Shown here: in pieces, positions 56,301 through 64,000 of the stretch
How positions within the stretch are numbered: the first letter of the stretch is position 1
How the letters are laid out: each line of letters opens with the position of its first letter
NCBI RefSeq assembly: GCF_030867145.1
Contig: NC_134421.1
Span: forward strand, 28,651,979 to 28,715,978
From: Opisthocomus hoazin
Lineage: Eukaryota; Chordata; Aves; Opisthocomiformes; Opisthocomidae
DNA length: 64,000 bases
Direction: 5' to 3'
The notes under the pieces: generated by a model
Database searches by the model: none
Seen by the model: only the letters and a program-made list of their open reading frames with translations
Told to the model about the DNA's origin: nothing
Program-made: the position numbers and the translations under genes

Positions 56301-59300
56301 TTGAAGTATTTAGTGATTCATTACTGCAATTACACAGTATTCTTATATAATGTAGTAGTTGTTCTTATCATTATGTAAGAATATGTCCTACGACATAACA
56401 CAATAAATGTTGAACTGATCTGTGCAGGATAATGCTGAGTACGTAGGCTCAATCCATGTTTATGATGGCGTCATCCAGAACAGACAGAACAAACTAGAGG
56501 TCCTTTAGAGACTATAAAAGAGTGTTCTTTTTCCATATTTTTAAAATTAAGGGAAAAATCCTGGCCTCTACTGAGGTCAATGTCAATTTTACCAATGGAA
56601 GCAAGATTTGATGTCAAATTGAGAAAGCAGGAAACTTTTCAATGTGCTTCCCTTGTCTCAGTTTTTTTCACTGGCCCAAGTTTTTCTGAATTAAGTCATA
56701 GGATGACTTACGTGCAATAGTCAAGACAAATAAAACTTCTTGCTGTATTTTTAAAGTGTTTAGCATATTCAGATCTCTAAAATGGATTGCATTTGTTATC
56801 TCCTTTCCTTGTTTGCCTTTCCCTTGTGTATGATATCCCTCAAAAAAGGTTTGGGGGTAAGACATCTCAAACATTTTATTACTCAAGAGTGTTTGATTAC
56901 CACTGTGTCTGTCCACTGAGATCCGAAATGAGCTACACGACTTAATTGCCTGTAGGTGTTTGTAGCAATATGTTCGTCAGTGTGTAGGTTTTATAATAAC
57001 AGGCTCAGTGAAGAGAGGTGCATTGTTATGATGCTGCATGACAAGTCATCAGGATAAGGGGGATGGGGAAGTTTTGGTGGGATAAACTGTGGTTTATAGG
57101 TCAATTAAGTACAGGATCTGACACCTTGTCTGCCAAAGTAACATTTACACTGCCAAAGAGGGAAGTTTTAGCACTCCTGCTGAAGTATCACCAAATCAGT
57201 GAAAGGTAAATATATTTTGGAAAATACGATTGAATCTGCAGTCCTCAAGGACCCTAAGAAAGAGATTGCTGTGAAAGCTAACGTACTTTACCAGCAAAGA
57301 TTCTCTCTGGGGAATGCAATCTGAGACATAAAGCGCATGAAAAGACAAAATTTGTTATGAAGTAGGTCAAGAAAATGCCCAGAGTAAATCAGTGGCGTAC
57401 AGGAACATTTTTTTAAGTTTGGTGGTTTTATAAAACAATTAAATAAAAGATTTTTTTTATTTGCATTCACATTTGTGTTTAAAAAATGTCCATACATTAA
57501 ACATAAATATTTTTAATTTTTAAGGTTGATTTCAAAATAACTGGTTATTATTAATGCAGTTTTTGATATTTTTCATCCAAGAGCCTCACAATCTAGAGAA
57601 CAATAGCAATGTGAAAGCATGTTTTCCTGTCTCCTTACTGAAGATTTTTAAAAGGAAGAGTGGGGCCAGGAGTGTATACCAGAAAAACGAACAGACAGAA
57701 AGTTGTACATATTGGCAGTGGTGATGTTATGCCATTTATGTAACCATACAGTTCCAGGGATGATCTTACCCATTGTCCATGTCTGACCTACCAGACTGCC
57801 AGCCCTTTTCCCCATTCCTAGCTATGGGTGATGGAAACCAATACTTTGACCTTCCTCCAAAATTTAATTTCCACTTCCATTCTTCAGCATCTGTATGCTG
57901 AGCAACTTAGTATTTTTTTTTTTTTTAAATCAGCCTCCTAAGTCTTTAGTTCACACGAAAGTTCAAAGAACAAAGAATCCATCGGTGGAGGCTAAGACAC
58001 CACTCAAACCAGTTCAGATCATCTGCCTGCAAATCAATCTATAACATAGACCTAACTGTCTTGGCTTTGGGAAATGATGCGCTAGAGGTGGGAAGGGAAT
58101 CATGTTGGAAGATGCACAGTTAAGTTGGCAAGGTGTCATGAGAAACACAGATTGATATTTTCTATAAACCTAAGCATGCACCAGTTTAGCAGACGCTCAA
58201 CTATGTGGTGCATGAATACAGCGTTAATGAAAGGTAGTCTTGTGAGGAAAAGGGACTGTCCTGTCTGGGTTAATATAAAGTCCTTGTTTTGCTTCTATAA
58301 TTAATTTCATTTTATTTTCATGAACATTTTAGGTGTATCAATACATGCATGAAACCATAACAGTTAATGGCTGCCCCGAATTCCGAGCCAGGGCCACTGC
58401 AAAGGTAGGATGCGTGCAACTGTTGAAATAAGTGTTACCAAAGTGACCTAGTAATTGACTGTGCGCGTGTGTGTTTCAGGTATTCGTGTGTACACTGTAA
58501 GAAAATTTAGACATCAGTGGCAGCCCAGAGTCTAGAACCAGTGCTACTTCCCAGGTAACAATCATAATGGAAAATTTCAACCTTTATGCTGCTTCTGTAG
58601 CTTAAGAAAAGAGAATGATTTTATGGAAATTGATGCTTTTTGAAAAGTTGCTTTGCAAAAGCAAATCTACTGGTTCGTTCTGTAGAAGTCTGCCTGCAAC
58701 AATCAATATTTTAATGGACTATTTTCCCATACAGCTCATCTAGAGAGGACACAATGATTTGGAAGATAGAAACTAAACAGTCAAAATTCCACTTTAACTA
58801 ATGGAAACTGTAGGTACTGAGCAAGTGGTAAGGATGAACAGTGACAAAAATGGCCTGATCAAGAGACTCCACAGCCAAATGCAAGCCCATTTTTTTCTGA
58901 TGCATTATCTGTTTTAATAAAGCATATTGTCTCTTTGTCCATGTGGAGCTGCCTTTCTTGTATCCTTAGACCATGACAGCTACATGACTGCTACTACTAA
59001 AATTATAATTTTCTAAAGGAATTCACACAACCATGAAAGAACCCATTCTATGTGCCAGTATGAAATATGCTCTGTGTTCTCATAACATGCACAAAGATAG
59101 ATGCTTCTAAACAGAGAGGTCCACCATGGCTTTCTTTTTCCCATTATCATTTTGTACTCAACGCTATCTTCTGGGTGGTATAGCGGATACTATGCAAAAC
59201 AGGTAAACCTGCAAAAGCCACATATATATATATTTTTAGCGCTATTTCTTTATGGGCCCACTGCTGTGAAGTTAGTAACAAAACTCCCTGAAATCTTAAT

Positions 59301-60994
59301 GGAAGATCTTACCATTATGTATTTGTGTTAAGAGATTTTCATTTAAAGCTGTATCAGAAGATGAAGTTTGGGAGTGTGTTACAAAATTGTTTCTGCAGTA
59401 TTTTAGGGAAGCAAGCTGGACAGTAGCCAGCAAATAACCTAATACGCACTAAATTGCAGTGTATTGTCCTTAATAAGTAGAACGTTCCTTTCTGTAGGCT
59501 GTTCTGATTTTCACCTTCTTCTAATTGAAAGTTAATGGCCAATGTAAATTAGTAAGGTCTATGCTACTATATAGGGAAATGTATATATGAGATCCTGATT
59601 TGTCTACACTGCAGGAAAACATAGAAACTATTGCTATGTTGTGTAGTAAATGGGGAGAAATCCAATTAGTGTTTGCCATTCTCATTTCTTATTCATATAG
59701 AACAGCAGGGTTACAGAGCAATGTTTCAATATCGCAGTATTTCCTGGTTATTTCTGGGCTGTCTGCATTGCATTCTCCTAGTGCATTCATGTCTGACATA
59801 AAATGTATGCATGATGACAAGGTCTGCATGTGCAAAAACATGTAACAAAATGATCCATTGTGTCACATCATCCACTAGCTTCTATTAAGCATAAGCATTA
59901 TTAGGATGCTTAAAAAACATTAGCTTAATGCAGAATTGTTCGAGCAGTTTGGACTACAAACTCACGTTGAAAAGGATAAAGGATTTTCTTAATGTTTATG
60001 TAATGATTTATTGACATCTATAAGTAGAAAATACTTGTAGTGAAAAATGAAGTATAAGATGTAATACTTTTCTGGATGCAAGCTTTATAATTTGTTACAT
60101 GGCGTTTTTTGCCAGAGTAAGATTAACGGTCTAGAATTTTTCTAATTGATTTATAAACCCGTTGTCTTAATATTTAATTTTTCAATAAAAATTTTGATCC
60201 AAGTGTATTCTAAAAACTCATATTCCTGTTCCAGGACTTATTTAGTTTGCAAGATTTCATAATGATTATAAATTTAAATTTTTAAAAGAAGAATATTCTT
60301 TTAGGATTTTTTCTGTGATCAAAGAATAAAATAAATCATTCCGTACCTCTGAAAGCAGAGCAGAGAGTTAACCATTCAGTTCATCCACTTTGTTTCAACT
60401 AGGAACACAGCAGAGATTGCGTTGTCTTATCCTACGGTATTAAATTTTCTCCCTGTGAAAAGGCAAAGATGAAACACACCAGTGATCAGCAGTGTTCACC
60501 ACCATGCAGTCAGGCTTCCCTGTGCCTACTTCTGGCTCTGCCGCTAACTTTCTGCGTTACCTTTGACAAGTCACCTAAACTCTCTGTTCCTCTGCTTATT
60601 ACTTTGTTTCAAAACACATTGGCATGGAATTTAGTTTTTTTTAAAACGCTTTCAGACAATCAGAAAAAGCCAGAATAAGATACTGAAATGTTTTCACAGG
60701 AGTGAGTTCTTCCTGCAAATGAACAACAGAGTGTATATCAGTGTTCTCCCTACACAGCCAAATCACTCCGGTTTTTTCTTCTAGGCAACAGTTGCTGCTT
60801 TTGCTGCAAGCGAAGGCCATTCACACCCACGAGTGGTGGAGCTGCCAAAGACTGATGAAGGCCTGGGCTTTAATGTCATGGGAGGAAAAGAACAAAATTC
60901 ACCTATTTATATTTCTCGCATCATTCCCGGAGGAGTGGCAGAAAGGCATGGAGGGCTCAAACGGGGGGACCAGCTGCTTTCAGTTAATGGAGTG
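19687..60994 (+). CDS. LIN7A: LIN7A, protein lin-7 homolog A, 5' part (exons 1-4; 3' end outside window)
   Basis: This is a small scaffold protein of the CASK/LIN7/APBA complexes, which hold receptors and channels at epithelial basolateral membranes and synapses. Coding segments are 19687-19729, 39990-40108, 58333-58404 and 60785-60994. They join in frame with GT-AG introns of 20.3, 18.2 and 2.4 kb to give 148 residues. Residues 1-14 ([14 protein letters not shown]) are the N-terminus. About 15-78 form the L27 domain that pairs with CASK and MPP proteins. From about 93 the PDZ domain begins, with its GLGF peptide-binding loop at 104-107. The residues [21 protein letters not shown] and [12 protein letters not shown] distinguish LIN7A from LIN7B and LIN7C. 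The final PDZ part and the C-terminus lie in exons beyond position 64000. No frameshift or stop is seen. The start at 19687 was chosen for its strong context (G at -3 and +4). Confidence 0.95.
25170..25510 (+). promoter_or_regulatory. Second small CpG island within intron 1
   Basis: About 340 bases of clearly GC- and CG-rich sequence lie isolated in AT-rich intron. Near its left part an ATG at 25223 in good context (C at -1, G at +4) is followed by Ala-Ala-Gly-Glu and then, at 25238, a good splice donor GTAGGT. This could be a minor promoter with an alternative first exon or a non-coding transcript start. The best donor leaves phase 0, whereas LIN7A exon 2 needs phase 1, so a simple in-frame LIN7A isoform is not supported by that donor. 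Confidence 0.5.
29697..29742. repeat. TA-rich low-complexity stretch with a palindrome
   Basis: An AT-only patch containing the perfect 14-bp palindrome GTTATATATATAAC at 29715-29728. It is probably a decayed TA microsatellite. Confidence 0.6.
30368..31150 (-). mobile_element. CR1 LINE, 5'-truncated, about 780 bp
   Basis: This lies antisense to LIN7A in intron 1. The minus strand carries an open frame of about 200 codons (30447-31061) covering the CR1 ORF2 region after the reverse-transcriptase core. It has typical strings [40 protein letters not shown] and [18 protein letters not shown]. The 3' UTR and a short ATTCTGTGATTCTGTG tail follow at the left end. The 5' break is near 31150, within the block encoding NLMRFNK. 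The catalytic motif is missing, so the copy cannot move. It is highly similar to the copies at 7.6 and 13.9 kb. Confidence 0.93.
31362..31391. repeat. (CA)n plus poly-A microsatellite
   Basis: Seven CA units followed, after a short interruption, by a run of about 14 A residues. It is a simple repeat. Confidence 0.85.
33371..33409. repeat. Perfect 15-bp direct repeat, GAAAATTTTCGAAAG
   Basis: The 15-mer occurs at 33371-33385 and again at 33395-33409, a 24-bp period. Each copy starts with the palindrome GAAAATTTTC. The spacer is unrelated. No known element is recognised. Confidence 0.8.
35580..35593. repeat. Short (CA)n microsatellite
   Basis: Six to seven CA units, about 30 bp upstream of the CR1 fragment that follows. 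Confidence 0.8.
35625..35851 (+). mobile_element. CR1 LINE 3' fragment, sense to LIN7A
   Basis: The plus strand encodes the CR1 ORF2 end ([20 protein letters not shown] and the following residues), then the 3' UTR and a tail of CTATGATTCTATGATTCTGTG type. It is 5'-truncated near 35625. The ORF2-end sequence places it in a different subfamily from the copy at 30.4 kb. Confidence 0.9.
37615..37870 (+). other. Pyrimidine-rich stretch with a cryptic splice acceptor
   Basis: Markedly C/T-rich plus strand. It includes a near-ideal acceptor (a T-rich tract ending TTTGCAG at 37752) and then about 35 codons free of stops. No matching donor is evident and the translation is not recognised, so it is not called an exon. 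It may be part of an old unnamed repeat. Confidence 0.3.
38841..39120 (-). mobile_element. Possible old solo LTR, minus strand
   Basis: Read on the minus strand, a unit of about 280 bp begins TGAGC and ends CTCACA. It has a TATA-like TTAAATAG (complement of 38954-38961) and, about 55 bp further on, an A/T signal AAATATATT in the place of a poly(A) signal. A G/T-rich stretch follows, as in many avian retroviral LTR ends. No target duplication is visible and the boundaries are guesses. It could be an unrelated sequence. Confidence 0.3.
39990..40108 (+). CDS. LIN7A: LIN7A coding exon 2 (most of the L27 domain)
   Basis: This 119-bp exon completes the split Asp codon and adds 39 residues from [12 protein letters not shown] to SEFCTAIRE. 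It is the helical core of the L27 domain, which forms heterodimers with CASK and MPP/PALS proteins. The acceptor is CCCACTCAG after a T-rich tract. The donor is GTATGG and the exon ends in phase 0. It has no substitution that would disturb the family pattern. Confidence 0.96.
43735..45405 (+). mobile_element. CR1 LINE, 5'-truncated, 1.67 kb, with long reverse-transcriptase frame
   Basis: This is the largest CR1 copy in the window. It begins abruptly near 43735 within ORF2, upstream of the reverse-transcriptase domain. It runs through the catalytic core and C-terminus, then a 3' UTR of about 90 bp and a tail of ATTCTATG-type units ending at 45405. The endonuclease domain, ORF1 and the promoter are missing, so it is a dead-on-arrival copy. 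The frame is disrupted only by a TAA at 43763-43765 near the left end, which suggests a fairly recent insertion. It lies in LIN7A intron 2 in sense orientation. Confidence 0.95.
43862..45310 (+). pseudogene. CR1 ORF2 reverse transcriptase, N-terminally truncated
   Basis: A 482-codon open frame from the first ATG in the CR1 copy to its natural stop. Reverse-transcriptase landmarks are intact: [12 protein letters not shown] at residues 59-70, the first catalytic Asp in YLDFCKAFD at residue 130, [10 protein letters not shown] at 187-196 and the FADD box at 216-219 (44507-44518). A C-terminal region after the polymerase core ends in [19 protein letters not shown]1 homology continues upstream of this ATG in the same frame to about 43735, across one stop codon, so the ATG is not the real start. 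The N-terminal endonuclease is absent. It is probably not translated as a functional protein. Confidence 0.93.
47812..47890 (+). mobile_element. Short old CR1 3' end
   Basis: About 80 bp resembling the CR1 3' UTR, with the block GGTTGGACTTGATGATCTTA, the spacing to CTTTTCCAGCC, and a degraded ATGATTGTATGAATTCT tail. It is strongly truncated and mutated. Confidence 0.75.
54729..54814 (+). mobile_element. Short old CR1 3' end
   Basis: About 85 bp of CR1 3' UTR: the block GTTGGATGAGATGACCTGCA, then GGTCCCTTCCAGC, and a degraded ATAATTCTGTGAT tail. It is truncated and in sense orientation. Confidence 0.8.
56102..56135. repeat. Three tandem ATTTCATGTC units
   Basis: Three copies of the 10-mer ATTTCATGTC, the third offset by one extra A. 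It is a micro-duplication, probably from replication slippage. Confidence 0.85.
58333..58404 (+). CDS. LIN7A: LIN7A coding exon 3 (end of L27 and linker)
   Basis: This 72-bp exon encodes 24 residues from [13 protein letters not shown] to FRARATAK and starts and ends in phase 0. It is bounded by CATTTTAG and the donor GTAGGA. It finishes the L27 domain and starts the linker to the PDZ domain. The wording [16 protein letters not shown] is the LIN7A form and differs from LIN7C. Confidence 0.96.
58405..60784 (+). other. LIN7A: LIN7A intron 3
   Basis: A 2,380-bp intron with donor GTAGGA and an acceptor ending TTTTTTCTTCTAG. It holds a short TA run (about 59222-59237) and a MIR SINE close to its 3' end. 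No other feature is seen. Confidence 0.92.
60508..60602 (+). mobile_element. MIR SINE fragment, 180 bp upstream of exon 4
   Basis: The segment TTCTGGCTCTGCCGCTAAC, then TTACCTTTGACAAGTCACCT and AACTCTCTGTTCCTC, follows the MIR core in order: GGCTCTGCCACTTACTAGC, TGTGACCTTGGGCAAGT, TAACCTCTCTGTGCCTC. It is on the sense strand. MIR is an ancient amniote-wide SINE, so this copy probably predates birds. Confidence 0.75.
60785..60994 (+). CDS. LIN7A: LIN7A coding exon 4 (linker and first part of the PDZ domain)
   Basis: This 210-bp exon encodes 70 residues from [12 protein letters not shown] to QLLSVNGV, in phase 0 at both ends, with a GTATGT donor at 60995. It contains the start of the PDZ domain: [20 protein letters not shown] with the GLGF carboxylate-binding loop, then the [20 protein letters not shown] stretch. 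The VAERHG wording fits LIN7A (LIN7C has IADRHG). The rest of the PDZ domain, starting SVEG in relatives, must be in the next exon outside the window. Confidence 0.97.
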
Positions 60995-63900
60995 GTATGT
61001 GGAAATATATTAGAGTTTTCATTTTCATCTGGATTTTCATTTTTCACAGCTGTTCTAATACCATGATTTAAAATGCAGCCATATGAAACAAAAAGAATTA
61101 GCTCTGTGAGAGACCTTCAGTGCGCATTTGTGATGCAGTGAGGCGAAGCTGCATCGACAACTTTGTGCCACTACAATTTCTGTTGTAGTGGAGAGCGTTT
61201 GAAGAGCTTCATTTTAAATCCACACCACATGCTTAATTTACAAGGAAGCTGTGTCCTTCTTAATTGATAATTCTGCAAATGCCTTTTGCAGTAAAAGTGT
61301 AATAACAGGCTTTGCCATTCTTGCACTTCATAGCCTCTGAGGCACACAGCCCTTTCCAAGCACAGTGATGCCTCAGTGGCACTTGTGCAGCCTTGTGACC
61401 TTCAAAGCATTTAAACACTTAAAAGAAATTTGATAAGCACATTTGGTGCTGATTTGCAATGGAAGTTACATTCCAGCTTGCTTTCAGTGACATTGACCCA
61501 GCTGTGATACCTTTGTCAGAGAAATCAGCTGTACAAACAAACACATACAGAGAGCACGTATTTTCAGTAAAAAGGTAGATTTTTTACGCAGTCATTTTTC
61601 GTGTAAGTCAATACTTCAGGGTGGAGTGTTTTGTAGTAGTTCACTTTGAATGTCGGTATGGAGGTAAAAATAAAAGGGCTCTTGGAATAAAGAGGAAAAA
61701 TAAGGCTCTGAATACATGATATGGGTCAAATTCTGCCTTTCATTTTGCATTTTGCTCCCCTTTACAAGGGAGTGTAAGGTACTGAAAGGGTAAGCATACT
61801 CATTCATATAACCCTACACTTCTCTTACTGAAAACATAATCCTTTTTCATGCAAAACCTGCATCTAAACCTCATCTTTAAATACACCAAAGGCACGTAGG
61901 AGCAGTTTCTGAATCCAGTCATAAATATAAGACTTTCCAACTTAAATTTCCTCTTTGCTGCAAGCCCATAAAGAATGAAGAAAATGCTGTTTTCTGCATG
62001 CTTTCATGTTGTAATGTGTTTCTCTCAACAATAGCTATTCCGTTTCTCTTGAAACAAAATATCAGTGCAACACTTCAGACAGACTTTTTAGTACTTCTGT
62101 CAACCATCATGTTCTCAAAAGAGAAATAATAGCTCTGGAAGCTTACTTGCCCATGTACACAGTGAGAAAGAAAAGATACAAAACAAAAAAAGAACACCCA
62201 CTGAAAAAGTTATTTAGTCTCAGGGAAAAAGAAATCAACTGAACTTTTAATAAATAAATTACCTGAACTTCACTGATTGGAAGTAGATCAAATAATTTTG
62301 CTGGTGTTCAGCACTTCTTTCAACATGTGAACAAAAAAACAAATGATAAGAGTTTACATTCGCTAATCGTTGGATGGTTCTTGAAAAATCCTTTTACTGT
62401 CAACAGCGTCTAGGCAAATACAGGGGAGGAACGTGGTGAACCTTCAGATGTCAAGATACACTGAATTTGACTGTTGTCACCTCTATTTCATGACACTGTA
62501 TAAAAACTTTCATGAATGTGCTCTAGAATGTATATTAACCTAATGTAGCAAAAAAAACACAATATAAAATTCGCATTTGCATGTAGGCACAGCACATGAG
62601 AAAGCTGATTCCAAGATGCAACAGAAATATTTTTGTGTTCAGAGTCTAAACAACAGAAATTAAAGTTTGAATTGCAGTTGCATACTTAAAATAATGCCTA
62701 GGAGCAACTGTTCATATACTAGTCTTGGGCTGAATTAAGCCCATACAATATAATTCATAAAATGGCAAAAATTACAGAAGCGGTAATTTGCTTGCAGACA
62801 GCTTGAGACAGGAGGAAAAAGGTCTAAATTTAATATTGTTCACTGGGACTGGTTCACTCTGTGCTTCTCTCAATTTAGCTGGAGAAAAGCAAATAATATA
62901 CAGTATGTACAATACAACAGAAGGCTCAGCAGCGGAACATGAATTGAAACTGAAATATCTGTAACTTGTTTGTGCTCAAAACTTGGGGGTTATCCAACTT
63001 TATAATTATCAACATAAAATTAGAGCTGTGTGTTCAGAATCCAGATTTGTTGTCCCAGCATGACTGGGATGACTGTTCCTTGAGCTGTTTCACCGGGTGT
63101 TAAAGAAGTGTTTTTTCACTATGCTGGGGGTTTTGTTACATACTTTGTCCCACACCCCCTAAAAGTAAAGGAAATTGAAAGCAGTAAGCCCAGCAGATGG
63201 CTCAGCAAAGGCACTTGCTGGTGGCTGTTCATATCTGGCAAAGGTTCTGCATTTGTCAGATACCTGGTGTGAGTCAGATACAGAAGGGGATACAAAACAG
63301 GTTTATAACAGCTAATTTCTCACCGAAGCATTTGCTTACAGATATCTAATAAAAATACTCTTCTCAGGTAACAATCAGATTCTTTTTTTTGTTTACAAGA
63401 GAGTGGGATTTTTTTTATATATATACTTTTCTTTTATATTTATGACAAGTGTGTGAGCCTGGATACAGTAACGGATGGTGTTTCCACACACCATATCTGC
63501 AGTTCTTTCAGCTGTTCTTGTCTCTGCAGTATTTTGCATCCATTTTTTTGATGCAGTCTGCCAATGCAGTAAGGGAAATACAGACCTAAGTATATATAAA
63601 TATATGTAATCAAAAATTACATGTTAAATAAAGCTATACATTCCAAAACTAATTTGTTAAATCCCATGTTTGGTAGGCAGTTCTAAAATAACATGAGTGT
63701 CAGATCCTCGCAATGTCCCCAGCCAGTGTAATCCAGTCAACAAAATCCCTTGCACAGGCATGACTGATACCAGCAGGATTCCTTCGCCAGCACAGCCTTG
63801 AAGGTTTGCAGAGGCGGTAGAATTCAAACAGCAAAACAACGTCCTGTGCTGGTATAAGCTCTTTTCCATACTCCAAGGGGCTCTGCTGTGGAAGTTGTGT

Positions 63901-64000
63901 AGCCACTGCCACGCAGGTGAAGCATTTGTAACGCCTAGGAAATACGAGTGGAAGCATCAATGAAGACATTAAGAGCAAGTCTAGCAATCATAGTAATAGC
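60995..64000 (+). other. LIN7A: LIN7A intron 4, left part
   Basis: Begins with donor GTATGT. The visible 3 kb show no further LIN7A exon (no SVEGEHHEKAVELL-like coding sequence), no recognised repeat family, and only a short TA run near 63417-63425 and a T run near 63383. Confidence 0.85.

Larger units (their letters stand above)
40109..58332 (+). other. LIN7A: LIN7A intron 2
   Basis: An 18,224-bp intron with donor GTATGG and acceptor CATTTTAG. It contains three CR1 copies (43.7-45.4, 47.8 and 54.7 kb), all in sense orientation, a short ATTTCATGTC tandem repeat and A or T runs (42158-42171, 57911-57926). A stretch at about 48440-48800 looks like conserved non-coding DNA by its TAAT-rich, E-box-containing character, which is only an impression. 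No other exon or RNA gene is recognised. Confidence 0.9.

Noticed and set aside
19730..60784. Known miRNA genes hosted by LIN7A introns in human (MIR617 and MIR618)
   Set aside because: I looked for the remembered MIR618 mature sequence and saw no match. These miRNAs are probably limited to mammals.

Overview
The window looks like a piece of a bird chromosome. It is AT-rich vertebrate DNA with very low gene density. Many 5'-truncated CR1 LINEs end in the (ATTCTGTG)n or (ATTCTATG)n tails typical of avian CR1. There is one clear solo retroviral LTR and one large CpG island. The only protein-coding gene I can support is the 5' part of LIN7A (lin-7 homolog A), on the + strand. I cannot fix the species; crocodilians and turtles also carry CR1, but the density and type of the tails favour a bird.

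Layout: positions 1-18490 are upstream intergenic DNA. They hold CR1 fragments (1-152, 3448-3690, 7579-7762, 10080-10270, 13895-14400, 16698-16910), a solo LTR (2454-2864), simple repeats, and otherwise unrecognised AT-rich sequence. A CpG island (about 18490-20330) contains the TATA-less promoter region and LIN7A coding exon 1 (19687-19729). Intron 1 is 20.3 kb and contains a second small CpG island (about 25170-25510), two CR1 copies and a possible minus-strand LTR. Exon 2 (39990-40108) is followed by an 18.2 kb intron 2. That intron carries a 1.7 kb CR1 with a long reverse-transcriptase reading frame and two short CR1 tails. Exon 3 is 58333-58404. The 2.4 kb intron 3 carries a MIR SINE just before exon 4 (60785-60994). 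Intron 4 runs off the right edge, so the rest of the PDZ domain and the C-terminus lie outside the window.

The four exons join in frame (phases 1, 0, 0) and encode 148 residues: a short N-terminus, the complete L27 heterodimerisation domain, and the first part of the PDZ domain including its GLGF carboxylate-binding loop. LIN7A is a small adaptor of the LIN-2/LIN-7/LIN-10 (CASK/LIN7/APBA) complexes in epithelia and synapses.

I found no tRNA, rRNA, known miRNA, CRISPR or second protein-coding gene. I did not find a convincing undescribed biological system. The items most worth a second look are the intronic CpG island with a start codon directly followed by a splice donor, the N-terminus of LIN7A, the solo LTR, and the CR1 copy with a nearly intact reverse-transcriptase frame.
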